Counted from the stretch's first letter, positions 50,126-61,079 are shown. The stretch is DNA of 64,000 nucleotides from Membranipora membranacea (GCA_914767715.1 OU612075.1:20274001-20338000), one strand, 5' to 3'. Made by a program: numbers and translations. The notes: a model not told the origin generated them from the letters alone.

Positions 50126-53100
50126 ATGAAGATGGATTGTGAACAGTGGCTGTTCATTCTATTGGTAAGTCTATGAAGATTTAAATGGTTAAGAATGACC
50201 CAGAGCCTACGGTATTAAGCTGCCAGTTATTATCCAGTTAGCCACATTTTTTTGTATAAGAAGACGTTTGTTTATCTACTGCCGCGATAAAGGTCTATCT
50301 TCTGTTGACATACCAGCTGACTTTGACGCTTCTAACTAGTTTTTTTTTGTTACCGTGCTTAATAAAAAGACGTGTTTTTAACTGCTGAAGCATTACATTC
50401 TCTTTTTGCAGCTATTTTTAATGCCATTAACATCCGCCGGACTGTGTCAGATTTGTCACTGCTCTGAAGGTGTCATTGACTGCCGCGATAAATGTCTTAC
50501 TTCTGTTGACGTACCAACTGACTTTGACGCATCTAACTGGGTTGAGCTCCACCTGGCGCATAACATGTTAACAGAAGTTCCGAACTTGAGCAGATTTACA
50601 GCTCTGGAGAAGCTTGACATTTCTCACAATAGAATCACGAGAATCCCCAATGATGTATTCTCAGCTCAGACAGTACTAAGAGAGCTTGACTTGTCTATGA
50701 ATACAAACCTCTCTCTGTCAGACATTGGTCTGCCTCATGCAGCTTTCTCTGGCTTAGCTGCTTTGCAAGTTTTGAAGTAAGTAAAATTAAAATGAAGCTT
50801 GAAAGTATGTTTTTGGCATACTTTGGAAGTGCCACTGCAAGCATTTGGAATTTGGATGGTTAGTTGGCTATTGAATATTCTGATACCAATGACCAATGAG
50901 GGGTTCGTAATGTGATCGAATATATCGAATGTTTTAATGTAATCATTAGTCGCCACTTATTTTTCAGGTTGAAACAAGCGACACGACCGGCTACAGGTTT
51001 TGACTACAGAGTGATTAGTACACTGAACACCACTCTGAGGGAGTTGTATATAGTCGGCGTACGGAATCTCAGTACATCCCTCTCCTCACTAACCAAGCTT
51101 CACACATTGAGTCTAGGTTAGTGTTGTTATAAAACCCTCCCTGATGAAGCCATCTACAGGATTAAGAGAATGAAGTTTTGTTCCCATTTAATTTTTGACA
51201 ATTTCACAATAACTGTATATTCAGGATTAGTAATACTTGATCAAATTGTTTTCTAACTGCTTTCTAATTGATTTTTAAAAAAAATCTCCCATCTACCATT
51301 ACAAAATTAAACCAGTTCTGAAAGTACATACCGTTAATTTTATGAAATCAAAGTTAAAAGATGTACTGAAACCTATCCAAATCTTTGTTTTGTTGTGTAA
51401 AACAGCTTGGTCTATGAATAAGGCCTTAGGATTGCGTACAACGCCTCAAGACAGTGTCCCATGCCCGTCTTGCAACGCCTCAAGACCGCCTTACAATGTC
51501 TCAAGACTACCTCACAACATGTCTTATGACTTGTCATTTACCCGCCGCCAGCGGCTGATCAAGGTCTCCTTACAGAACTTATGAATAAATTCCCGTCTCC
51601 CTCATTATTCCAGGTGGAGACCACTGCTCTATACCGTCCATGATGAGTCCGTATCTGGAGCCAATAACACGTCTACCGCTGAAACGACTATCAGCGAGAT
51701 TGTGTAAGATTAGTGAAATCTCCCGGGGATTCCTGATGCATTTTACAAACACTCTGGAAAGGCTTGACCTATCATGTAACCCTCTGAAGAGTTACCTTAG
51801 TGAAATCTTCCATGGAATCTCAGGTAGCAACGTGAAAGTGTTACTGTTAGACCAAATAAATGTAGAACTTCCTGAAGACTCTTCCGCCATAGACTCTTGT
51901 CCTTGGCATTTGTCCGGCGAATGGTTCTCACTTTTAAACACCGCAACCAAACTCGAAGTGATATCACTGAGAGCAAATCAAATATCCGATCGCAGTGAGA
52001 TCGAGCTGCGCAAGTGTTGCCTACAGCTGCTCTACTTAGATCTTAGTCAGAATCTTCTACACAACATATCTGATTTGGATATTGAAGTCAACAAAGGCTA
52101 TAAAAAGTTAAACACACCTTCACTGAGATACCTGGGACTGAAAAATAATAACAAGAGAACTCCCTGCCCTTCTTATCGAGCAAGACTAATTAATTACGAC
52201 GAGGACAGCTATCTCTTTCTTGACGAGCAGGAGAGCTTTTTTTGGAACTTCAACCAGAGGAATGACATTGCAGAACCTCAGGCTCTTCTAAGTATAGGTA
52301 CTGAGTTATATAACAAATCAGGCACTTTATGCGGATTATTATTATTCTACTGTCTTGCACCATCTAACGTACAAACGGTGTTTCGTGATTTAGCTGAGGA
52401 ACGACGCTCTAAAGGCTCCTACGCCCCGAGCAACAGCAGTTTAGATACAGCGGTCTCTTGGGTTTGGGAAGAGAGCTCCTTTACAAACTTTAAGACCTTT
52501 CTAAGTTCTCTCACCTATCTTCCTCCAAACATGACGACTTTTACTGCTACCTATGATTACAAATCTGTCTTGACTGACTGTTCATGGAAATTCTTTTTCA
52601 ACAACGTAGTGAGTGTGGATTTATCTGGCTCTTCATTTGGAGAGGTCAATTGCAATGATATCTCCGGATTGCCTTACCTGTCGAATCTGACATGTAACAA
52701 GTGCAACATTACCGGATGGAACAAAGAGATTTTTACAGGTCTGGATATTCGCAATCTCAGCCTAGCTTCTAATCGCCTTGGTACTCGATTCAAACAGGAC
52801 ACTGAAGGTAGCCTACTTCAAGGACTGCCAAATCTCATCAGCCTGAATATAGCTAACCAAATTGATGGGTTGCGAAGTCTTGACCATCTCTCATTTCTTA
52901 AAAATAATGAGAAGCTCCAGTACTTGTATATACAGGGTAACCAAATATCCGCCTGGAATGTAACGCTAACGTCTCTTGTCCCTAATCTGCTTATCCTTGA
53001 TATGAGCGCGAACAATATCAGTTATCTCGAAGCATCCCAGCGCTATGTTCTGACTGAGCGACACGCTCAGACAGGCTTACAGGTGTTCATGGCTGGGAAT

Positions 53101-53427
53101 GGAGTAAACTGTGAAGAAGGAGAGGCAAGCATCAGTTATATAAAATGGTTACTCAACAGCTCTGTAATAGCAGATGCCCATCATATGTATTGCGCAGAGA
53201 GCAACATCTCTATTGAATTAATCATCAACCCGACGACTACACCCAGAACAACTCAGGGTATAAACCCGACACCTGCAACGACACCCAGAACAACTCAGGG
53301 TACAAGGAGCCAACAACACGTAACTGTGCATTCTAGGCAAACTACTAGTAATGGTTGTGATAATTTATTTGGTATCACATTTCTTTTTATGCTACATGTT
53401 CCAGTTTTTGTTTTTGTGCTAATGTAA
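50126..53427 (+). CDS. Secreted or GPI-anchored leucine-rich repeat protein, no TIR domain
   Basis: Four exons join in frame to 788 aa: 50126-50164, 50412-50776, 50968-51116 and 51614-53427. The first exon plus the start of the second form a signal peptide (MKMDCEQWLFILL, LFLMPLTSAG). A Cys cap CxIxHCSEGVIDC-type LRRNT follows, then about 20 irregular LRRs (for example LEKLDISHNRITRIPNDVF, LLYLDLSQNLLHNISDLD, LLILDMSANNISYLEASQ). An LRRCT-like end contains C-x~n-C pairs around VNCEEGEASISYIKWLL. After this comes a Thr/Pro stalk with a duplicated TTPRTTQG unit and a short hydrophobic C-terminus (FGITFLFMLHVPVFVFVLM), with no cytoplasmic tail. This is the outer half of a Toll-like receptor without its signalling domain. 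It probably sits on the cell surface by a GPI anchor or a terminal membrane helix and binds ligands. AATAAA at 53541 can end the transcript. Confidence 0.88.
50279..50338 (+). pseudogene. Decayed duplicate of LRR exon-2 start, within intron 1
   Basis: TGCCGCGATAAAGGTCTATC, followed by TTCTGTTGACATACCAGCTG and ACTTTGACGCTTCTAACTAG, is a close copy of about 50479-50539 in exon 2. The copy has a stop where exon 2 encodes Trp (TAG against TGG), so it is not used as coding sequence. Confidence 0.85.
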
Positions 53428-53540
53428 CAGCGTAGTGGATCTATATACCTGCCAAGCAATGTACAGCTCCATGTGCTGAGCAAATGAGACAATATATATA
53501 TGTTTTGAATTTATAAGGGTGAATTTCAGTTACTAAATTT

Positions 53541-53546
53541 AATAAA
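53541..53546 (+). terminator. Poly(A) signal of the LRR gene
   Basis: AATAAA lies 114 bases after the stop codon at 53427 in an AT-rich 3' region. Confidence 0.55.
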
Positions 53547-54856
53547 ACCACTTACCCTGATATCCTCCCCACTCTTTAATGATATGCATGAGTTATGCTG
53601 TGACAATGGCTGTTATAGTAGAGTATGTTTAAGGATAAGCGATGATATCTTTATTGATGAGGCGCTGGAAACTGTCAAGGTTGAAGCAACTTTGTCAGTT
53701 TTGAGATATTTCACCACCAAATAAGGCTTTTATATAGAGGAGGTGATTTGATACTGCACAGCATTGTTTTATCGAGCATGTAATAATATTATACTCTGTG
53801 ATGCATCCAAACGATCATACCTGGTTCTACCTCGTTCTTGCCTATAAAGATTTTAAAATAGTTCAGAGGAACAGAAATACAAACCTGGTGAACAAGCGTT
53901 ATTGTTAAAATAAAGTATGAGTGTTAGGAATAGGACCATGTAGACAGCCAGATACTTGTGATTAACAGTTTGCATAATTATCACATCATGTTGAAATTAC
54001 CAAATACCCCAATCCTTTTTGCTGGACAAGTATGAAAAGACGCACTACGTAGTACGTAAAGGCATAGAGATATGAGCAAAGAAAAAGCAGTTTTATCCAA
54101 TAGGTGAAATATGATGTACAAACAAAACATGTCTTATGTAAAGTTACGTCCAATTACCCTCGATATAGAAAATATAAAAGTGACGGTCCTACTAGGTATG
54201 GATTTAAAGATATCAGGCTGAAAAGTCATTAGGGCATATGAAATAAAACAGCCTGTGAGCCTTATTGCAGTAAAACTGCTACAAAGTCTGAAAATTGGGA
54301 TCATAGTGGATCATAGTGATTTATTGCCTCTCCCTGACCACTATGATCCACTATGATCCTAGCTTAAATAATTGAAGAAAAAACTAATTGCTATTTTCCA
54401 CAATTTTCATTTTTTTATTATTTTTATTTGCCGTATGAACTCACAATAATTTGATTTACTAGGGTAATGTAATATATCCACTTTTCTAATAGGACTGACC
54501 CTTTAAACAACCTGACCAAAAATATTGAATCTGTGGAATTTTGTGGATTCACTTATTATATATTGTTATGTCATGGAGAATTTTGACAGAATCTAATGAT
54601 GAATGAGGGTCTTGCGAATTTTCCATCAACCAATCAACAATGAATATATTCCTCATGTCATGTATACCCCAAATCAAAGATAAGAACGCCAACTTTTATA
54701 CATTTATATAAGTTTGTCTTTAATATCTCAGAACACAGATGTTTTTTCACATGAATGATACCCCTGTCACTGACATTGAGGCTCTAACTGGAGACTTTGA
54801 TACTGGTGTCACTGACAATTTTGCTGTATGCTGACTGGACAGACCAGCTCAACAAG
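53547..54856. other. Intergenic region holding a MITE
   Basis: No gene is supported between the LRR and C-type lectin genes. The main feature is the MITE copy at 54177-54504. Both flanking genes point rightward, so the lectin promoter should lie between the MITE and 54856. Confidence 0.5.
54177..54504 (-). mobile_element. ~300-bp MITE, copy 2
   Basis: This is the inverted counterpart of 25454-25747. It shares AGTGACGGTCCTACTAGGTA, GCTGAAAAGTCAT, GGGCATATGAAATAAAACAG and the GATCATAGTGGATCATAGTG palindromic block. This copy is slightly longer owing to an insertion near its right end (about 54440-54480). Confidence 0.85.
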
Positions 54857-56690
54857 ATGCTTCGTTGTGATGGTGTAGCTGTTGTATTCTGGTGTTATGG
54901 TAAGTAATCAGCTTCACTTTCATGAAATTGAACTGTCGACAGAAAGTGGAAATGGAAAACTGCCAGTAACCTTAGGGGCTCCCTGCACACAAAGCTGTCT
55001 TCAATTTCTTCAGACAAAATAGAGCAATCTTCAATTTTAAACAAGGAGTCTCTGTAACTCCCTGATTTTAAAACTCTCATCTTCAGAATAAATTCTTCAA
55101 AACAACTGGACTGTGGTGTTATCTACTCATTTCTGCTTAGAATGACTCATGTGGGTTTGTTTTGATTGGCTGATCAGTTATAGTTTGTAATTGTTTGGAG
55201 TTGTTTGTCCAAAACACCTAACTTGGATAGCTAACTCCAAATTGTTGCACTGAATTCAACTGCAGAATCTTTTATTGATTTTTTCATTTAAACTGACCAA
55301 ATCTTTTCTTCAACTTTAAAACACTCTATCTTCAATCTTCAGTATAATACGCGGGGAGCCCAACCTGACTTTAGGTTGGAAAGAGGGTTCAGAACCAGAT
55401 CTTGGTTAGGTTCATATTGATAGCCAGTTGATTCATAAAATTATCATGTTTGTAATTTGCAGCCATCTGTCTTGTTGCTGCAAGTTGTCCAAATGGATGG
55501 GTAAAGAGACCCAACGGCTCATGCTACCTATTCAGCACGTCGTCTATGGAGGACTGGGATACCGCCCAAGGACTCTGTCTCAGGCGGGGGGCTCATCTCG
55601 CAAACCTTGATTCTCATGAAGAGATTATATGGATGAAAGGCTTTAGACTCTCGCACGGCCTAAGTAAGTAGTGTTACTAAGAGATATTTTGTGCATCCCA
55701 TGCACTGTACCTGTGGCACAGCACTCAGGTATTTTGAGCCCCTTATAAAATTGCCTGTTTGTAACTCGACATCAAGATACAGGCTACTTCTCTAAATGGT
55801 TGAACATGGAATTCATGTTGAGCCAAAACAGTGTAGCCTTGTCACGAAATTTCTTTTTTTTTAACACAAAAGTGGCTGCATGACAAGGCTAAATACAATA
55901 CGTACCAATTGTGATGGTGCTCTCTGTGCTCTCTGTGCTCTCTGTGCTCTCTGTGCTCTCTGTGCTCTCTGTGCTCTCTGTGCTCTCTGTGCTCTCTGTG
56001 CTCTCTGTGCTCTCTGTGCTCTCTGTGCTCTCTGTGCTCTCTGTCACCATCACCAAGCATATTTGGAGTTTCAGGTTCCAGGAAAAACGTCGGTACCTAA
56101 CTTCACTTCATTGTTGTATTTTTAACAGTGGTAACAATCTCTTCGGCTGAAATGATGGTAATAAAATAACACAATTTTTTTGTCACGAAGTACATGGGAC
56201 CTGCTTTTTTATACCATAGTGAGCTTGATTGAAACAGGTAATGTGGAACAAAGCGGTAGACTTTATTAACATTGAAATTGGAAGTGAGCATGAATTACTA
56301 TTATTTGCTCAACACGTTGGCTTCTTTGCTCAAATCGTAAACCACAAATACTTGAACATAGTAATCAAGTCCATTATAGTCCAGAACCACTAACAATAAC
56401 ACTGTATTTCTCTTTGAATTATAGCTGGTGGCTTTTGGGTCGGAGGTAGACGTAAAACACCCACCTCTCACTGGCAGTGGCACGGATACACCGACACTAT
56501 TCCAATGCTGTACTTTGATTGGACGCCTGGTCAGCCAAGCGCTGGAAGTATCTTCCTGCAAAAGAATTGTGTCTCCTTGTATTATCAGACATTGTCTCGC
56601 AACCTTCAAATGGGAAATGGTGGCTGCAACATTAAAGTGAACTTTGTTTGTGAGAAGGATGACAGCAGTAGCGTTAGTGTCATTGGCTAA
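54857..56690 (+). CDS. Secreted single-domain C-type lectin-like protein
   Basis: Three exons join in frame to 169 aa: 54857-54899, 55463-55663 and 56425-56690. A signal peptide (MLRCDGVAVVFWCYAICLVA) leads directly into one C-type lectin fold: C23-PNGW, C35-YLF, W46, C53 with GAHLANLDSHEE, the hallmark WVGG (86-89), W98/W100, W114-TPGQPS, N129-C130, and a final FVCEK. The six cysteines fit the usual disulfide pattern. The sugar-binding loop reads QPS where EPN or QPD is usual, and no WND follows, so calcium-dependent sugar binding is doubtful. Its likely role is recognition or adhesion outside the cell. It lies just downstream of the LRR surface protein on the same strand; joint regulation is a guess. 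AATAAA at 56868 fits its poly(A) signal. Confidence 0.88.
55832..55893. mobile_element. Short MITE with TAGCCTTGTCAC ends (lectin intron 2)
   Basis: GTAGCCTTGTCACG at the left is mirrored by TGACAAGGCTAA at the right around a T-rich centre. It belongs to the same family as 47365-47452. Confidence 0.65.
55917..56044. repeat. 9-bp minisatellite, ~14 copies
   Basis: The unit GTGCTCTCT is repeated perfectly for 128 bases in lectin intron 2. Because the period is divisible by three it is open in several frames. The array is bracketed by TGATGGTG and CACCATCA, an inverted pair. Confidence 0.95.
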
Positions 56691-56867
56691 CAAGTGAAGC
56701 CTGTCAATACAAATTCATTGTCTGTTGTCAATTTGAAAAATGTATCTTGCTCAAAGAAAAGATTCTAAAGCATACCCTTTAAATTTTGTTGCTGTTGTTG
56801 GCGTTGGCTATGACGTTCTTATCAATTAATTGCACCATTCGGAACAAGAAATTTGATCTGAATTGCT

Positions 56868-56873
56868 AATAAA
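56868..56873 (+). terminator. Poly(A) signal of the C-type lectin gene
   Basis: AATAAA lies 178 bases after the lectin stop codon. Confidence 0.5.
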
Positions 56874-57539
56874 TTACTAAAAGCATATGCTGGTGATGAA
56901 TTATACGCTGCATGACAGTATAAGGTATAGACACATAGCACTACAATGGAGCTGACATACCGAGTCTGAAGTGCTGTGCGTGGTATGACACACAAGGCCC
57001 ACTAGGCAGTGATAAATAATGATAGTGGATATTATTTGAATAGTTTACTCAGATAGTTCCAATCCCATGAACTCCAGAAATTAACCTTTCCATTTTCTTA
57101 AGCTGTAACAGAAAACTATGATAATTCTCACCAACGGCAAAACTTAGTGCAGCTCCTATCTTTTTGTTTGTGCCGATAGGGATACATACACCCAACGCAG
57201 CCTGACAAGCTTGGGTTATTTTGGTAGCTGTCCCCAGCCGGCAAGGCTAAGCCAGCAACCTTTTGAAGAGGTTGCCAATGGGCAGCTTTTTTGTTGGCCA
57301 ATATCCTCTGACATCACCTGTCTTTGATAGGTATGCCAGAGGGAGCCACATATCCCCATTTCCCAGCAACAGAGAAAGTGGTTTTAGAAGCTTCTGCTTT
57401 TATACTTTCTTTTCTTGCCGTTAGCGGTTGCAGAAATAATTTTCTGGACTGACAAAGCGTAGCTAACACTTAAATTATAATGTATTTACCCTCTATTAGT
57501 ATGGCTCCAACATGAGAACAGTATATTCCTCACTGTTTC

Positions 57540-57830
57540 CAATGGTATACAGAAGTCTAGGCTGAGTGTAAAAATGGTTGTCAATGCGAGGTCGATGTAA
57601 TTTGCAGACCAAAGTAGCATTTATCTCCCCTAGCGGATTGATTATTTTCGAGAATTCTCTACACCCAGACACCAAACAACCAAATAAGAAATCAGCATCC
57701 CTATTTAATTCCTGTGAACCAGTATCACATCCAAGAAATTTGAAATAGGCAAATATGTGGTCATTGATTGAATCAACTGTTTCTGGCACCACTTGCCACC
57801 CAACACAAAAAGTGGTGGTAATGAAATGAT
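57540..57830 (-). pseudogene. Unrecognised repeat-borne reading frame, copy 1
   Basis: The minus-strand frame reads FCVGWQVVPETVDSINDHIF, then FAYFKFLGCDTGSQELN-like sequence, CLVSGCREFSKIINPLGEIN and ATLVCKLHRP. A diverged copy lies at about 60630-60890 on the plus strand. Conservation of the protein over DNA suggests it was once coding, perhaps part of a transposable element, but I do not recognise the family. The frame here stays open to 57496; upstream of about 57830 it runs into unrelated AT repeat, so the 5' part is missing. Confidence 0.5.
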
Positions 57831-57885
57831 ACATCATGTCAGGTGTGGGGAATTTCAGTCTTTGACTGATATATATATATATGGG

Positions 57886-58118
57886 GCTTCTCGGCCTATT
57901 GGCTAAGATCAAAGTGTCACTGCCAATGGCTGATTAGTGCCTGTTTCAGTTTCTGGCAGCTTGCTGCACACTTACGATTAGGAGGTCCACCATGGCCTCA
58001 CCTCTAGGATGCATTCTAGGTTACTAGGATGTATCACATTCTCAGTATGAGGACTCCGGGCAACTTGCGTCCCTCTTTAGGGGCAGCCCACCCTCTGTTT
58101 TGTCATAAACAGGGGGGA
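57886..58118 (+). ncRNA. U2 snRNA-like 5' end, copy 1 of a tandem pair
   Basis: GCTTCTCGGCCTATTGGCTA followed by AGATCAAAGTGTC matches the start of U2 snRNA (stem-loop I and the AAGATCAA-GTGT segment), with one or two changes. Beyond this the branch-site recognition sequence GTAGTA is absent and the remaining ~200 bases do not match U2. It is preceded by a (TA)n run. It is more likely an snRNA-derived SINE or pseudogene than a functional U2. Confidence 0.65.
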
Positions 58119-58129
58119 TATATATATAT

Positions 58130-58357
58130 ATCGCTTCTCGGCCTATTGGCTAAGATCAAAGTGTCATGGCCAATGGCTGATTAGTGCCTGTTTCACTTTC
58201 TGGCAGCTTGCTGCACACTTACGATTAGGAGGTCCACCATGGCCTCACCTCTAGGATGCATTCTAGTTTACTAGGATGTATCACACTCTCAGTACGATGA
58301 CTCCGGGCATCTTGCGTCCCTCTCTAGGGGCACCCCACCCTCTGTTTTGTCATACAC
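58130..58357 (+). ncRNA. U2 snRNA-like 5' end, copy 2 of a tandem pair
   Basis: This copy starts ATCGCTTCTCGGCCTATTGG, which includes the exact U2 5' terminal ATCGCTTCTCGGCC. It follows copy 1 with a 247-base period and again comes after a (TA)n run. The two copies differ at scattered positions but keep the same body, with a possible stem GAGGTCC/GGCCTC and the end CCCACCCTCTGTTTTGTCAT. Confidence 0.65.
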
Positions 58358-60009
58358 ATGTTTATATTAAGCACTGAGGACACATTCTAATCATCATTCT
58401 AATCATAGTATTCTATTCCTTCACATGTTTTGTCTGTTATAATAATCCTTTATAAATGCTACGACTGTAACTATTTTTAGCAAGCTTACACTCTTCCCTC
58501 TTACAACTTGACACTTCATGTTGACTAGCGGACGAGACTAAACGCGCTGATTATTTTTACTGACTCATACATTAAATCTTTGTAACTCTGTTAGTTTTAG
58601 TTAGATGCTCGATAGTTAGTACACAATAAAATCATAGTATAGTTGATAAACAACACATTTTTATGCCTGGCTGGTAGCCTTGATTTAAACAGACTTCTCG
58701 ACTGGCAGGTTGCCGTTAAGCCTTGTGCATTCATCAGAACAAGTTGGAGATGCTGGCTATCCTGACAAGATAGAATTTCCCGACACAGGGATCTAAATAT
58801 CAATCATCAATTTCCCACCAATCCCATGGCACCAAGATCCCTGCATCACAAATTGACTGGAAATGCTAAGCAGCCTCAGCTGCCACATCAATCGTTTGTG
58901 TCATCTTCCCCCTCAAAAGCCAGCATGCTAATCATTACAAGCAAGTGGTTGGAGTTTTCACGGTCACCAGAGTAAAGGTTAAAACGAGTTGTGCTCTCAG
59001 ATTGATTTTTTTGCAATTGATGACATCAGAGCTGACCAATTAGAAACGCCAGCACAAGTCACCACAGTGAGTAAAGTATTTACCATTCCATGCAAAAAAT
59101 AGTAGAATGACTCTGGCAGACCAATTATATATACTAACTTTCTGGTTATACAAGTTTATGGAGAATTGTTTTGCAGTTGCACAGTCCTACTGTCTCTTGC
59201 TTTGCTTGTGACATTAAACATGCGGGTTCCTCTGGATTTAAGCACTTTGAAAACACTTTTTAATAGGTGGGCTTCTCCTATATGAATGTCTGTTGTTGAC
59301 CAAAAAGAGATGATGATGATTCGAAGAAAGTTCATTGGATGGATGCATTGCATTCCATAGGCATTTTGTGTTACAACTGCATATATACATTGCCAATGCC
59401 TATGATCAAAGTATATTTGCTTATAACTCCAGATGCCTAAAAGGGTGCACGCATCTGTGTGAATTCCCTCACACAGAGGCCTTCTGTAGTTTGTGCAAGT
59501 TCAGTGGTCGAATCGGCTCAGTGATGGAGGCCAAGCGAGAAAAGGCCTCAACCACTAGGGCTCTGGACTAATACCAGCTACAGAAGGCATGTGCACCGAG
59601 GTAAGTATTCACAGGCTGGGTGAGATTAAGACACCATTACAAAATAAAGCATTACAAAATAAAGTACAGTTCTAAAAGACCCTGTTGGATAGGCCCTAGG
59701 GGGCCGATGTCAGGGAGACACGCCCCAATGCACCTATGAGAGTTGTGTAACAAAAGGCTTTTTTTTTTGTGAACAAAGGAGTACAATGGCAGGCAAAGTG
59801 TGCTTGTCTGAATGCATGTTGGATTCATGTGTTTGCATGCTGGGGCGCGTGTATGCTAGGCTCAGCTCTCTACTTTCACTACACTCATTTGTGGGTATAC
59901 ACAATCTACCCGCTGCTACGATATGCAGGAACCACTGGTAAAGGGTATTTCGCGACTGTACTTTATTTTGTAATGGTACAGAACTTGGCGACGGGTGTTG
60001 TATGAATGG
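58358..60009. other. Repeat-rich region without a supported gene
   Basis: I see no convincing exon series. The sequence near 59985 (GGCGACGGGTGTTGTA) links it to the repeat family at 13.3-13.8 kb. A short poly(T) run is at 59759-59768. Confidence 0.4.
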
Positions 60010-60163
60010 CAGCATTGTTGTTAAATACAATACAGCATTGTTGTTAAATACAATACAGCATTGTTGTTAAATACAATACAGCATTGTTGTTAAATACAAT
60101 ACAGCATTGTTGTTAAATACAATACAGCATTGTTGTTAAATACAATACAGCATTGTTATACAG
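60010..60163. repeat. 23-bp satellite, 6 copies plus a partial
   Basis: The unit CAGCATTGTTGTTAAATACA plus ATA is repeated head to tail without change from 60010 to 60147, then a partial copy follows. Confidence 0.95.
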
Positions 60164-60629
60164 CCAATATCGTTAGAACTCCTTTGTTGGATCAGACTAA
60201 GTACCTACCCAGCGGGCAAATAGTTGTCTAAACTGAGTTGGAAAGAGGTTACCGTAAGAGGCTGAACACTGTTGCCAATTGTATGCCATATGGACCGGTG
60301 GAAGAGGTTACCAAAAAGGGAATTTTAGCAACCTCTTCAAGAAGTGAAATAGAGGTTTTATATACTTCTCAGGGAAGGATATATCAGGGATTTTATTAAC
60401 TGTCTCTATCCAATTTCGATATTAAGATTATATAGTTAAATTATGTTATATTTATTTATTTTCTAAAATTACCTAGAAGGACTGGGGGAGAGGGAGTAAA
60501 AGGTACTGGCTTAGTGGGGTCTGTAGAAGGCTTCTGCCCTGGTAAGAGAATTTAGCCTTTAGGTATTTAGATACCTAGCAAGAATTATTTGTTAATACTG
60601 TAACAAATGTATCATTTCCTGACCACCAC

Positions 60630-60890
60630 TTTTTGTGTTGAGTATTATGTGGTGCCAGGAGCAATTGATTCAATCAATGGCCACGTATTTGCCTATTTCA
60701 AATTTCTTTGATGTGGTACTGGTTCACAGGAATTAAATAAGGATGCTCATCTCTTATTTGATTACTTGGTGTCTGGATGTAAATCATTCTCTAAAACAAG
60801 CACTTTGTTAGGGGAGACAAATGCTACTTTGGTCTGCAAATCACATCGACCTAACCCTGACAACCATTTTTACACTCAGCCTAGACCTAG
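60630..60890 (+). pseudogene. Unrecognised repeat-borne reading frame, copy 2
   Basis: The sequence matches copy 1 at 57540-57830 (opposite strand): CACCACTTTTTGTGTTG, then ATTTGCCTATTTCAAATTTC, GATACTGGTTCACAGGAATT-like sequence and CATTTTTACACTCAGCCTAG. The frame ends with VSGCKSFSKTSTLLGETNAT and LVCKSHRPNPDNHFYTQP, but upstream stops (for example after AATTTCTTTGA) break it. Confidence 0.5.
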
Positions 60891-61079
60891 ACCTCAACTA
60901 TGGATTTTTCATAAAACTGGCTATTGGCCTTTTAGAACTGGACTTTTTCTGTAATGACCCAAAAAATGGTTAAATGATCAAAACCAACTAAATATGGCGG
61001 CCGTGTTCTGTTGAGCAGTACAACCTATATCTGATTTTATGCTATATTGAATGATCTAACTACTACTCAGATCAATCAA

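Noticed and set aside
55880-56150. Cys/Leu-rich reading frames across the 9-bp repeat
   Set aside because: They are open only because the repeat period is a multiple of three; they lie in a lectin intron.
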